NCBI RefSeq assembly: GCF_051106095.1
Contig: NC_135783.1
Coordinates: 61,049,947-61,113,946 of the forward strand
DNA from: Pogona vitticeps
Lineage: Eukaryota; Chordata; Lepidosauria; Squamata; Agamidae
Direction: 5' to 3'
Length of the DNA stretch: 64,000 nucleotides
Shown piece after piece: positions 11,129 through 22,285 of this stretch. How positions within the stretch are numbered: position 1 is the stretch's first letter; each line of letters begins with the position of its first letter. Below the pieces are notes generated by a model. The model did not search any database. It saw only the letters and a list, made by a program, of their open reading frames with translations, and was not told where the DNA came from. Position numbers and translations under genes: made by a program.

Positions 11129-11458
11129 CAGAAGCCAAGCAACCAAGTACAGTATATAGGAATATACCAAAGTTTAGGGGAAAAAATCTGCTGGAGAAGC
11201 AAGATCCAACTGCAACAGGAAACTTCCTTTAGAGCAGGATTCTCTATCTAAAAGGGATGGACAATGCCAGCTGGAAGGTGTGTGTCTGCAGATAACTACA
11301 GACACACACCTTCCAGCTGGCATTGTCCATCCCTTTTAGATAGAGAATCCTGCTCTAAAGGAAGTTTCCTGTTGCAGTTGGATCTTGCTTCTCCAGCAGA
11401 TTTTTTCCCCTAAACTTTGGTATATTCCTATATACTGTACTTGGTTGCTTGGCTTCTG
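11129..11458. repeat. perfect inverted repeat, 160-bp arms, 10-bp spacer
   Basis: Positions 11129-11288 and 11299-11458 are reverse complements at every one of 160 positions by my reading; the spacer is 11289-11298. The outer flanks differ. The arms are ordinary AT/GC sequence with no terminal motif, no flanking target duplication that I can see and no coding frame. A foldback transposon would usually show family relatives and some divergence, and neither is visible. It may be a very recent inverted duplication (template switch) or an assembly or sequencing fold-back artefact. Confidence 0.93.
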
Positions 11459-12689
11459 ACTTGGCCCTGAATCCTTGTTCCTTACTTGTGACTTACAGTT
11501 TGGTCTCAGCTACTTGCTTTCAATGCAATCCACACTGAAAAATATGCAAGCGGTAGTGAATGTGGTAAGGTGATCCTTTCTAAGGTTTTCTAGGTATAGT
11601 GCTGCCTCATCTCAGAAATATGCCAACAGAAGGATCTATTGGTGCAAAAGCTAACGCTCTGAAGGTTCAGGGTCTGTTCAACCTAGCAGCTTCCGCCAGT
11701 CCCCGTGTCAGATTCTGGTGGTTTCAGCTAATTCTCACCATAGAACTCACTTGGAGAGCCATGACATCAGGCCAGAACAGCTCTAAGGATCAGGGTAGAC
11801 ATGGTTTACAGAAGTTTAATTTTGCAAAGTCTGAAGTATCTATGTTTCTCACACCCCTTTTAGACCTCAGGTATAGGAATGTCAGCATTAAATCCTGGGA
11901 TGAGTATCCTTCACTCAAGAAGATCTCTTACTCCCAAAGAGCCCTTATTCACGAGAAGTCATTTCTTGAAGCCATCCATATGCTCCCCTTGCTGGATTCA
12001 CACCTAAGCCAGCAGTCTTCAGGTAATCTCACTCCCAAGAGCTGCAGGTTGGCAGCCTCTTTGTGAAACTCTAGGGCTGTGTTGATCATACTTGAGAGCT
12101 CGAGCGTCTGTACTCTCGAGGGTCCTGGGTCTGTGGAATCGGTTCACTTCTTGTTTAAGCTCTGGGAGGATTGTCTGGCAGGGTCATAATAATACATCTT
12201 TGGTAACTCAGCTGTATGGATGATACAGCAGCTGTGGAGAATATTGAACTAGGCCATCTCTGGTTTAGAGCACATTCAACAATAGCAAACAAGGGGATTT
12301 ATTGTGGTCATTTGTAATTCATGTCAACTGACAGCCCCATACTAGCTTCCCCATCGTTTTAGGTCAACCACTGTAGAAAACAATGAATAGCTGCCTGAGT
12401 GCTGACAATCATTGAGGCCGATTAAGCAGCAAACGCCAAAATAAGTTGATGCTTGGAATCAAAAACATGTCATCTGAAAGTATGTTAAATATGAAATAAT
12501 TGTCCTAAGCTTTATTCTCTTTGTTGTTCAGCCTCTGGCTTGAGAAATTTCACTAATTTCTTTTTTTAAATGTCTCTAATGAGAAGGAAGGGATTAGAGG
12601 CACACTGCAACGTCTCTATTTCTGTATTGAGACAAATACATAAGATCAAAACTACTAGCAACAAGAAAAATAGAATTTACTCTAGGGGT
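11459..12689. other. intergenic; one unexplained 155-codon open frame
   Basis: The longest frame (11599-12066, +) has no recognisable domain, no signal peptide, no splice-site context and no apparent repeat match. It starts right after the inverted repeat. I treat it as chance, though an unrecognised decayed element is possible. The rest is unremarkable. Confidence 0.35.
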
Positions 12690-14575
12690 AAACTACGGAT
12701 CCCCTTAATGGATTGCTGCCTCGTCGTGGCAAAGGGGCTTGAATAATTCAGAGAAGCTATGGGCTATGCCGTGCAGGGACACCCAAGACGGAGAGATCAT
12801 AGTGGAGAGTTCTGATTGAACATGATCCACCTGGAGCAGGAACTGGCAAGCCACTCCAGCATCTTTGCCAAGAAAACTCCATGGATAGAAACATAAAGGA
12901 ACATTTTGTGCAAAGATGGACATGATAAAGGACAAAAATGGGAGGGACCTAACAGAAGCAGAAGACATCAAGAAAAGGTGGCAAGAATACACAGAGGAAT
13001 TATACCAGAAAGATCTGGCTGTCCCGGACAATCCAGATAGTTTGATTGCTGACCTTGAGCCAGACATCCTGCAGAGTGAAATCAAGTGGGCCTTAGAAAG
13101 CATGGCTAACAACAAGGCCAGTGGAGGTGATGGCATTCCAGTTGAACTATTTAAAATCTTAAAAGATGATGCTGTTAAGGTGCTACACTCAATAGGCCAG
13201 CAAGTTTGGAAAACTCAGCAGTGGCCAGAAGATTAGAAAAGATCAGTCTACATCCCAATCCCAAAGAAAGGCAGTGCCAAAGAATGCTCCAACTACCGCA
13301 CAATTGCACTCATTTCACACACTAGCAAGGTTGTGCTCAAAATCCTACAAGGTAGGCTTCAGCAGTATGTGGACCAAGAACTCCCAGAAGTAGAAGCTGG
13401 ATTTCGAAGGGACAGAGGAACTAGAGACCAAATTACTAACATGTGCTGGATGATGGAGAAAGCCAGAGAGTTCCAGAAAAATATCTACTTCTGCTTCATT
13501 GACTATGCAAAAGCCTTTGTGTGGACCACAGCAAACTATGGCAAGTCCTTAAAGAAATGGGAGTGCCTGACCACCTTATTTACCTCCTGAGAAATCTATA
13601 TGTGGAACAGAAAGCAACAGGTAGAACTGGATATGGAACAATTGATTGGTTCAAAATTGGGAAAGGAGTGCGACAAGACTGTATATTGTCTCCCTGTTTA
13701 TTTAACTTATATGCAGAATACATCATGCGGGAGGCTGGACTGGAGGAATCCCAAGCCGGAATTAAGATTGCCGGAAGAAATATCAACAACCTCCGATATG
13801 CAGATGATACCACTCTGATGGCAGAAAGTGAGGAGGAATTAAAGAACCTTGTAATGAGGGTGAAAGAGGAGAGTGCAAAAAACAGTCTGAAGCTCAACAT
13901 TAAAAAAAAAAGATCATGGCCACTGGTCCCATCACCTCCTGGCAAATAGAAGGGGAAGATATGGAGGTAGTAACAGATTTTACTTTCTTGGGCTCCCTGA
14001 TCACTGCAGATGGTGACAGCAGCCACGAGATTAAAAGACGCCTGCTTCTTGGGAGGAAAGCGATGACAAACTTAGACAACATCTTAAAAAGCAGAGACAT
14101 CACCTTGCCGACAAAGGTCCGCATAGTCAAAGCTATGGTTTTTTCCAATAGTGATGTATGGAAATGAGGGCTGGACCATAAAGAAGGTTGACCACTGAAG
14201 AAATGATGCTTTTGAATTGTGGTGCTGGAGGATACTCTTGAGAGTCCCCTGGACTGCAAGGAGAACACAGCTATCCATTTTGAAGGAAATCAACCCTGAG
14301 TGCTCACTGGAAGGACAAATCCTGAAGCTGAGGCTCCAATACTTTGGCCATCGCATGAGAAGAAAAGATTCCCTGGAAAAGATCCTGATGTTGGTAAAGT
14401 GTGAGGGCAAGAGGAGAAAGGGACAAAAGAGGACAAGATAAATGGACAGTGTCATTGAAGCTACCAACATGAATTTGACCAAACTCCGGGAGGCAGTGGA
14501 AGACTGGAGGGCCTGGTGTGCTGTGGTCCATGGGGTCACAAAGAGTCATAGATGACTTCACAACCAAACCAAATA
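12690..14575 (+). mobile_element. BovB (RTE-clade) LINE, 5'-truncated
   Basis: A 1.9-kb piece of a BovB retrotransposon that begins between the endonuclease and reverse transcriptase regions and runs to the 3' end ('ccatggggtcacaaagagtc' near 14530). The reverse transcriptase is clear. 'GRDLTEAEDIKKRWQEYTEE' (12946-13005) opens it. It then reads 'NNKASGGDGIPVELFK' (about 13108-13155), 'IPIPKKGSAKECSNYRTIAL', a motif-A region with 'FIDYAKAF' (13498-13521), 'GVRQDCILSPCLFNLYAEYI' (motif B), and YADD at about 13795-13806. As a coding unit it is dead: an in-frame TAG follows 'QQWPED' at about 13234, there is a frame change near 13515-13525 after 'YAKAF', and another lies at the A run at 13900-13912. 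Such fairly good preservation suggests moderate age. Confidence 0.95.
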
Positions 14576-15701
14576 TTTTTAAAGCTGCTAGGGCAGACTT
14601 TGAAAAGGAATCAAATGTTTAAATTAACCCTTGTGCCAGCTCATGAAACAAATGCTAGTCATTATATGGACAATGAAGGTGAATGAAAGGACATTACCTC
14701 ATGACAATACAGCCAAATTTTGAATTCTTTTTTATTCTATTTATCTAGTTGTTTTGCTTTCTTGAATGATTTGGCTTAGAAAAGACACTTTTTACTATGC
14801 TGCTCCTGTTTGCTGTTTATGTTCAGCCTAATTCTGTGATCATTTTCTCAGAATAATGTTCCAATAAAGCCATAAGTACTTTGATTTCAAATATAATAAG
14901 TGGTCTTCCGAGGAAGGTTTGTCAAAATTAGTGGGGCAAATGCAGGAATCAGTGGGCTACACTGATATGCTACTTTCAATTAGAGCACGTCCACTGAAGA
15001 AATGGGATTTACAAAAGTGTCATTTAGCAGTTAATTCACTGGGTCTACTGTGGTTGAACTGAGCAATTGAATTTAGGCTGGTATGTAGAGGAGTTTATTG
15101 TTAAAATTAAAATGTGTAAGGGCATGGGTCCTTTTAAAGATAAAGATGGGATAAATATGTTTTTAATACCGGTAAATATGTAAACATTCAGGAATAAGAA
15201 CATATTCTCTTGTTATTTTCAATATTTCCCATGGAGAAGAGGAGATTCTTAATGCCACTTCAGACATTTGAGATTCCAAGTGAAATGTTAAAAGCCCATC
15301 TTTCACACATATGCCAACTTTGGGAGACAGCTGCCTCTTTTCACCAGCCCCATCTGTCCAAGTGGCATTTTGAGTCCCAACAGGGCTTCTGAGCCCTCCC
15401 CCTTAACTTGAGTTCAGCTGTTCATCTCTACACGTCTCTGTGAGCAAGGCCCTCCCAAATCCCAGCACAAGATTGGTGTTGCCTACGCACATACATGCAC
15501 GCACACACCTCTTAATGTCTGTAATCTCTAATTTCCAGGAAAGTTTAATGAAGTTAATTCATCCTGCTAATGCTCTCTAGACCCTTGTGTGGTGAAATAT
15601 GCCAGAGTTGGCACTGTTGACCCAGGGCTGACTTCTTTTGAAGGATAGAGAATTATACTGTCTTGGTAGTGCTAATCTAGAAACTAATTCTTCATTTAAA
15701 C
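14576..15701. other. intergenic, nothing recognised
   Basis: AT-rich unique-looking sequence. No exon, RNA gene or classified repeat is visible. Confidence 0.4.
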
Positions 15702-15837
15702 CAGTGGTGTCCAACCTTGGCCCTCCAGATGTTCTTAGACTTCAACTCCCAGAAATCCTGGCCAGCAGAGGTGGTGGTGAAGGCTTCTGGAAGCTGTAGT
15801 CTAAGAACATCTGGAGGGCCAAGGTTGGACACCACAG
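15702..15837. mobile_element. hAT foldback MITE with 8-bp TSD
   Basis: A 136-bp near-palindrome: CAGTGGTGTCCAACCTTGGC at the left is mirrored by GGTTGGACACCACAG at the right, and the interior ('caactcccagaaatcctggc') also folds back. The 8-bp duplication atttaaac is perfect on both sides (15694-15701, 15838-15845). Non-coding. Relatives lie at 57347-57482 and 61167-61299. Confidence 0.93.
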
Positions 15838-16539
15838 ATTTAAACCTTTGCGAGCCAATATACTGAGTCTCTCAATATCCAGGCAATCTCCCTTTTTAAC
15901 ACAATTCTATCACTGCATGTCTGGACTGCATCTACAGCACAAAACTGTAAATGCGGATTAATCAGAGTGACACTGAAAAACAGCTGGGTACAATAATGTC
16001 TATCAAAAGGAAACCTTTCTCCCACTATGGCCTAAGCAATCTATTGGAGCTAGGTACAGACCAAAAAGAGAGAAAAAAAAACATTAACCGTATGTATAAA
16101 ATATAATGGCCATATTTGTCAATAAAATGTAATTAATTTTATGCTGGATAAATATTCTCTTTTGTGAATAATTTACAGTGTATTAAAGTTTTAGATGGCT
16201 ATATGCATTTTAATGTAAAAAAAATCAAAAATGTAAAAATGTTAATGGGCTGTCTTTTTCTATGTTTTATTTTTGTTTTATTTGTACAGCCCCTAAGGCA
16301 GACTGTAAATTCAGGCTGAAACACGTTGGGACATTTAAAATGGAAATAAACTTTGATAAATTTCTTTACATCCTGAGACTGCAGTTTCTCCTTTCAGAAT
16401 CAGATTTACTGAGCATACCAGTCCTTTTATTTCTAGTTTAATTTATAAATATGCAGGCAGGGCAGAAGAGGAAATAGCATGGCCAAAAAAATCCGCATAA
16501 GGTTCCAAAAGACAACAATGGCACCCTCCAAATGTTTCT
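15838..16539. other. intergenic; possible decayed retroelement end near 16260-16370
   Basis: Around 16285-16335 'gcccctaaggcagactgtaa' followed by 'ctgaaacacgttggg' and 'aaataaactttg' resembles a dispersed repeat terminus, perhaps Penelope-like. The evidence is weak. The remainder shows nothing. Confidence 0.3.
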
Positions 16540-16586
16540 TGTTGTAAGCCGCCTAGAGTGGTCTAATTGGCTAGATAGGCGGGATA

Positions 16587-16684
<98 letters not shown>
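16540..16684 (+). mobile_element. L2-type LINE/SINE tail with (AAAT)n(AAAG)n
   Basis: The tail 'gtaagccgcctagagtggtc' ... 'aggcgggatataaat' is the common 3' terminus of this genome's L2-like elements. It has expanded into about twelve AAAT units (16587-16634) that switch to about twelve AAAG units (to 16683). The same terminus with coding sequence attached is at 25845-26250. Confidence 0.75.
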
Positions 16685-16691
16685 CAATTTT

Positions 16692-16935
16692 CCGTGGTCA
16701 AATGGCCAGTGCGACTTAGACACGGAACGCCGTTTACCTTCCCACCGAGGTGGTCCCTATTTATCTACTCGCATTTGCACGCTTTCGAACCGCTAGGTTG
16801 GCAGGAGCTGAGACAAGCGACGGGTGCTCACTCCGTCCCGTGGATTCGATCTTACAACTGCTTGGTCTTCTGACCCTGCAGCACAGGCTTCTGTGGTTTA
16901 GCCCGCAGCGCCACCACATCCCCAGTTTTCTGAGA
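16692..16935 (-). mobile_element. tRNA-derived SINE, second family, reversed
   Basis: Minus-strand reading: 'gtggcgctgcgggctaaacc' (tRNA A-box region), then 'agatcgaatccacgg' (B-box-like), then 'tgccaacctagcggttcgaa' and 'gggaaggtaaacggcgttcc'. This order is that of an abundant GC-rich squamate tRNA SINE. It is markedly GC-richer than its surroundings. Open frames on both strands (16750-17103) overlap it and are spurious. Confidence 0.75.
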
Positions 16936-18074
16936 GGAAAGGGGGATGTAAAACACAGGCCAGGGAACCACTCTTTGCCCAACCCTGTTGCAAAAGGAGA
17001 AAGAACCCAGTCCCAGAAGGCTGGCCAGTGGTGTTTTGCTGCTAGTGGCAGTCCTGGTGGAACAGCAAATGGTACCCCCTCCATTAAACCCACCAGAATG
17101 TGAGGGTCTGAGTTAACTGGGCCTTGAATTCAATGCAAAAGTAAATATACTTCTTGACAGAATGTTTTCAAGTCCAAGTGTTGGTCATGCTAGTTCTGCA
17201 TGCCTTATACTCTCAAGCCATGTGGGGACTATTCTACATTCCACATGTTCTTCTATCTTCCAGACATTATGCTAGCCTACACAGATTATATACTAGGATA
17301 ATGAATATTTATAAGGATGAGCCAGAACTCAGGTGCCAGGTTCAATCCTTCCCATGTTCTGTTTAAAAAAATCTGGTAGAAGGTGCTGAGGAAGGACTTT
17401 TCTCTCTGTGCTTGAGACCACTGGAAAGCTGCTGCCAATGAAGATGGACAAGGACGATGGGTGAAAGAGTCTGGTGTGGTACAAGGCATTGCACCACAAA
17501 ATTGGAGTGGAGAACACCTTCTCCTCCTTGCCCTCATTCAAATGAATGTGCAGACTCTGAAAACCCTTGTGAAGGAGGGCGTCTTTCTCTTCCTCCTTGT
17601 CCTCCCCTTTTGTGATATCAGATCTTCAGAACTTGCATCTGTGTGGCCGCAATTTTTACTTAACACTGAATGAATGCCTGCCCTGGTTCCCTCCCATTCT
17701 TACCCCTTCTCTCCCACACACACAACCTTGTGCGCTGAAGTCATCGCAAAGCAGATCGTCCCACTGCCTGATACCACAAATACATTGCCCTGTTTTAGAG
17801 AACAAGCTGATTGAAAAAGAATGCCCTCATTCAGCAGCTGGAGAGGGAAAAGATCAAGCTGGCTAGAGATGGAATATCATTTTCCCTCCAGCCTTTTCTT
17901 TCCGCAGAAATATACTGGGGAAAATCCTACTTGATTTGGAGTTATAGTACAAAGCACAAAGCCATTGCTGAGTATGCAGTGAAGTTGTTGTTTGTGGTGT
18001 TTTTACTTTCTAAAGTGCCTTTAATGTAATTTTTAATTGTTTTTAATTCAGTGGCTGTTTTAAAATGAGTGCAT
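16936..18074. other. intergenic, nothing recognised
   Basis: Several 60-90-codon frames exist but none has a recognisable domain or splice context. Confidence 0.4.
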
Positions 18075-18310
18075 CTGTAAGACTATCATAGTTTGGACAC
18101 ATCATGAGAAGACAACTCGCGTTGAAACAGACAATAATGCTAGGAAAAATTGGGAGGCAGTAAGAAAAGAGGAAGACCTGACATGAGACGGATTAACTCA
18201 ACAAGGGAAACTATGGCCTGAAGTTTGCAAGACATTAGCAGAGGTGCTAATGACAGGACCCTTCGAAGTCATTAATTCATAGGATCTCTATAAACCAGAA
18301 ACAACCAAAG
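18075..18310 (+). mobile_element. RTE LINE 3' end
   Basis: 'tttggacacatcatgagaag', 'acaataatgctaggaaaaat', 'agacctgacatgagacggat' and 'gtttgcaagacattagcaga' reproduce in order the last coding part and 3' end of RTE LINEs. Truncated at the 5' side and without an open frame. Confidence 0.75.
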
Positions 18311-18357
18311 AGCACCAAACGGTAATGTGTCTAATTGTTTTTAAATATTATTATTTA

Positions 18358-18600
18358 GTGGCCAGGAGCTTGCTGGGCTGGAGTGCCTGGCTGCAGAGTC
18401 AGAGGTAAGGAGTTTAATTCCTCACTGTGCCTCCCGGGAAAAGGGCCAGGCTGTGTCACCCTGGACAAACTACGCAATCACAGGGCACCTGCAAAAGAAA
18501 GGAATGGTAAACCACTTTCAAGTAATCTATACCTAGAACACTCTGGAAAAGATCACTGCAAGTCAGAATCAACTTGACCACACTTTATTATTGTTAATTA
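18358..18600 (+). mobile_element. tRNA SINE (Sauria-type), near complete
   Basis: The A-box area 'ctggctgcagagtcagaggt' and B-box area 'gagtttaattcctcactgtg' are followed by the body 'ggaatggtaaaccacttt' and the BovB-like tail 'caagtcagaatcaacttgac', ending in a TTATTATTG tail. Family members: 39660-39880, 43655-43905 (reversed), 50112-50230. Confidence 0.8.
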
Positions 18601-18978
18601 TCTTGTTGTCCAAATGCAGAGTAGAAGGTGGTCATACAAGCAAGCTCTGCATTGCATGCCTGGTTGTGAGATCAGTCACACCACTGGTTGGGCACCAGAA
18701 AGCCTACTAGTGTAAAGGGGAAACTTACATAGTTGCCCTTCTGCTATGCATTTAGGCCATAGGATGGGTGTGTTTTTAGCTCCATCTGTATTTAAAATAC
18801 TTAAGCTATCTTAGATCAATATATTGGGGGGAAATGCATATTGTGAGACAAAAAATAATAAATGGATGGATAGAGAAGTGAATTGATCTGTATTCATAAA
18901 TTTCAATGTATATCAAGAAGATTCAATAAAGACTGGGACACTTAGCTCTCTCTCTCTCTCTCTCTTTTAATATACTAG

Positions 18979-19433
18979 TGTGGTGTTCGCCCTTGTGGCT
19001 CCTGATTGTCTTTTCCTCACAAAGGCTCACATCACGTTTTCCTCTTGCTGCCACCAGTGGATTACCTCAATCCACAATATAAACGACATTTGTCAGGACA
19101 CTTGTCTTGTGAACAGAAACAGAACACATTTATTGAAGTGAAGCAGATTGAATAATAACCGAAGTTTCTCAGATAAACATTATACACAAGCAAATCATCA
19201 ACAGTTCTCTTAGTACAGACTTCTTTTCTCTTGCTATATCATTGCCACCTTCTCTACGTAATTTCCTAACCAGCTTTATCTCTCTCAGTATCTGACTAAC
19301 CAGCCCTATGTGATGCCACCTTCTCCCACCAAACCTCATGTAGTTGCTGACTCCACCTCTCCAGTCCTCTCATAGGTTTATGCAAATCAGCTCATGAATA
19401 TGAATAGCATGAGTGCCATGGGCAATCATCACA
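18979..19433 (-). mobile_element. LTR fossil with adjoining polypurine tract
   Basis: On the minus strand the unit runs TGTGATGATTGCCC to GGCGAACACCA(CA). It shares the block 'tgccaccagt.gattac.tca' and the 'tgcaaat..catgaatat' block with the LTRs at 2076-2472 and 55333-55765, so it belongs to a related family. Immediately upstream on the minus strand (19434-19448) is a G/A-rich stretch resembling a polypurine tract. This suggests a 3' LTR with some internal sequence rather than a bare solo LTR. Broken and old; Ty3/Gypsy-type kinship likely. Confidence 0.55.
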
Positions 19434-19542
19434 TTCTTCCCCCCAAGAAAAAAATTGTTTCATGACAGAAAACCTTACACTTTGCCTTTATGAACAATGG
19501 AACATACAGGGAACATTTCATACAAAACACCATCATAATACA

Positions 19543-19864
19543 GTGGGACCTCGACTTATGGACGTTCCACTACGAACATTTTGACTTATGAATGGCTCCA
19601 TTCGCAAAAGTTGGCATCGACTTGCGAACGGAGTCTCGACTTACGAAAGAAAAAAGGCAGGGGAAAAGGGCAGGAAATTCAAATTTCCTGCCCTTTCCCC
19701 CTGCCTTTTTGCCTTTGGAGGCCAAGCCTCCGTCCGCAAGTCGATGCCAATTTTTGCGAATGGAGCAATTGGTGCCTTCGGAGGTCTCCAAGGGCTCCCC
19801 CCCCCCCGACATCGGAGGAAGCCCTTTGAGACCTCCGGAGGTAAAAAGGCAGGGGGAAAAGGCA
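19543..19864 (+). mobile_element. mariner-type MITE, palindromic, one end missing
   Basis: Starts TA|CAGTGGGACCTCGACTTATG and is internally palindromic: 'aaggcaggggaaaagggcag' at about 19647 is mirrored by 'ctgccctttccccctgcctt' to about 19710, and the flanking 'gcatcgacttgcgaacgg' pairs with 'ccgtccgcaagtcgatgc'. No matching right terminus (AGGTCCCACTG) is seen, so the right end is lost or rearranged. Seven overlapping frames here are by-products of the palindrome. It lies within the LTR-flanked segment beginning at 18979, so it probably inserted into that older element. Confidence 0.7.
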
Positions 19865-21239
19865 ATTGTCACAACTAGTTTTATCTACAATCTTGTGCAT
19901 AGTTATACTGTAGCAAAAAAGTTCTTTTCCTTGACATAAATCTACACTTACAACTCCATCTAAAGTGCAAATAAAATCTCCTACTAATTGATACACCAGT
20001 TGATCACTTCACTTGTTAGCAGGATCTGTGTTCAATTAGTACTCTGAAGGTTCATTAGTGGTATTCATACCTGGTATTCATAATGCCACAGTGCAAATGG
20101 CATCTTTTCCCCCCAACTCATGAGGGTCCCACCATATTGCTATGTCTTATTTACATATAAACCTGTAGCCAATTACACTGTGTGTACCTGAGACACTGGA
20201 TTATATAATCCATGTGGAAGCTTATACTTGAGGGGGGGGGATCTGCTAGTTGTTAAGGTGCCACAACACTTTCTTCTTTTTTTCTTCTATTTTTGTGATA
20301 CTTTTAGCCTACCAGTTAAGGGGGGGGGGACATTTGCAAACATATTTTTCAATGTGGCTAGTATGCTAGCTGTCTGAAGTTTGGCAAGTTTGCATTCCTA
20401 TTTAGGATATGTCATTTTTCTAAATTTTACATCCATCAGTGCAAAAACAAACAAAACAAAAAAAGTTGCAGCTTTTGATTCCAGTGCAAGTCAATGCTTT
20501 ATACATGAATTTGGTAAAAGAGCACAGATCCAATCAAATGCAACACAAATTTCTCCACGCTCACTTGGGACATGTTCCAGTGCTCCAAGATGGCCTCCAG
20601 AATGAATCAAGAGAGCCATGCCCAGCCCTGCTTTTTATCTCTTTGTGCATATGGATGTGGGGAACAGGAACTTGTACAGCTACACATAGTAGTCTACTTT
20701 TCTATTAATAGGAGCTGCTTTAATGGCAGCATGGTCATTTCTCTGATTACCTGTTACAGGTGGCAGGAACATCTCTAACCAGTCTTGGCATCCCCTTCAC
20801 TATACTACTGCAATGTCAGGATTAGCCAAACACAAAAACAAAACCCGAAAACATTTACTTGTGTCCTAGGCAAGCTCCCTCTTCCAGGCTGTTTTTGTTA
20901 CCATCTGCATCAAGACTAACTCCCATTTTTGGGGAGAGGAGGTCTCAGCAGAATATGCATTGCACAAAAATCTTTACTGATCTGCCTATCTGTTTGCAAA
21001 AACGTGAATAGTCTTCAGTTGTATTGTTAATAGACAGAGTTAGCCCCAAATACTTTGCTGAATTGAAGGGCCAGATGCAGCTGTTTTGCTACCTGAGAAT
21101 AAGGTGGTACTACCCACACACCTCTATTCCTCCCACAGAAGCTGACCAGGCTCAAAGTTTTCATCTCTCCTACTGGGGCATTCCAGACAAACTTATTTAC
21201 ATCCATGCATCTAGGAGGAAATTGGTCACATACCAAAAT
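19865..21239. other. intergenic; possible remnant of LTR-element interior and other decayed repeats
   Basis: The first 150 bp may continue the internal part of the LTR fossil at 18979-19433. Near 20190-20275 a sequence ending 'gttaaggtgccacaac' looks like a decayed copy of the hammerhead-bearing repeat seen at 40990-41075. The rest, including frames at 20381-20778, is not recognised. Confidence 0.35.
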
Positions 21240-22085
21240 AAAACATGCATATAATCATAGGTGACTGGAATGCAAAAATAGGGAACAAAGCAGAACCAAA
21301 TGTTTTGTTGAAACTTTGGCCTAGCAGAAAGAAATGAAACAGGAGAATGCCTCATAGAGTTCTAAGAGGATAGCAATCTGTTTATTGCCAATGCATGCTT
21401 CAAGCAACTGAACAGACAGTCGTATACATGGTCAACATCATATGGTCACTATGGAAATCAAACAAGCTACATAATTGGAAGCAGGAGATGAAGAAGCTGT
21501 ATTCTCTCTGCCAAAACAAGACCTGGAACAGGTCACAAACAGTTACTATCCAACATTAAAGCTGAAAAAGAACACTAAATATAATTTAAACAACATTCTT
21601 GATTAATCCAAAGAACAGATTTATATCACTAAACGCAATTGACCATGCACCAGAAGAACTGTGGAATAAAATCAGAAATACTATTAAGGAAGAATACAAA
21701 AAGGCAATTCCTGTGGTAAAAACAAGAGAAAGACCTAGATGGATATAGGAAGAAATACTTAATACTGTATTGTAAAGGATGGGAAAGAAGCAAAATCAAA
21801 AGGTGACAGAAATAGGGTCAAAACCGTGAATACATTTTTTGTACCTGTCACATAGAGACAAAGAGAATGATTACAATAACCAACACAAAGAACAGAAGGG
21901 AACAACAAAAGGGGAAAACAAGAAATCGCTTCCAGAAGACCAAAGAAAAGAAATCAAAGGGAAATTTAAACCTAGATTAGGATACTGAATGATGAATAGG
22001 GCTGCACTCTGTTTGATCAGGAGAAAATAAAGAGAAGGTGGAAACAGCGTATTGAAGACCTACAGGACATATTGGAGATCTCTCA
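21240..22085 (+). mobile_element. RTE-clade LINE, endonuclease part, decayed
   Basis: The conceptual reading 'IGDWNAKIGN' at about 21254-21283 matches the catalytic GDWNAKVG motif of the BovB/RTE apurinic endonuclease. It is followed by the usual 'NEAGQRL..F' region and then by sequence resembling the linker to the reverse transcriptase ('APEELWNKIRNTIKEEYKKA', about 21650). Multiple stops and frame changes make it non-functional. It ends near 22085-22135 with a Sauria/BovB-like tail 'ggggtcgccataagtcaggg'. More diverged than the BovB copy at 12690. Confidence 0.75.
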
Positions 22086-22285
22086 TTCATGGGGTCGCCA
22101 TAAGTCAGGGGCAACTTGATGGCATATAACAACAACAAAAACAGCTGGCTGGACAGGTCAGTGGGATAAATATCCAACTGCAGAGCCAGGGGTTGGGAGA
22201 AAGAAATGGTAACCCACTTTTGAGTAATCAGAAAACCCTAGAATGGGGCATTGTAAGTCAGAATTGACTTGATGGCCAGCAGTTA
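22086..22285 (+). mobile_element. two SINE/BovB tail fragments
   Basis: A first tail ('catggggtcgccataagtca' to 'aacaacaac', to about 22140) is followed by a degraded SINE (22140-22285). That SINE has 'aatggtaacccacttttgag' and the tail 'gtcagaattgacttgatggc'. Both are short relatives of the SINE at 18358. Confidence 0.6.

Noticed and set aside
11599-12066. 155-codon open frame
   Set aside because: No recognisable domain, composition or exon signals; likely chance in non-coding DNA, noted as unexplained.
16285-16335. Hammerhead-like 'ctgaaacacgttggg' with upstream 'gcccctaaggc'
   Set aside because: The CTGANGA box is not present and stem II is not convincing; at most a decayed relative.
19570-19996. 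Cluster of seven overlapping frames on both strands
   Set aside because: Result of a palindromic MITE; both strands read alike.
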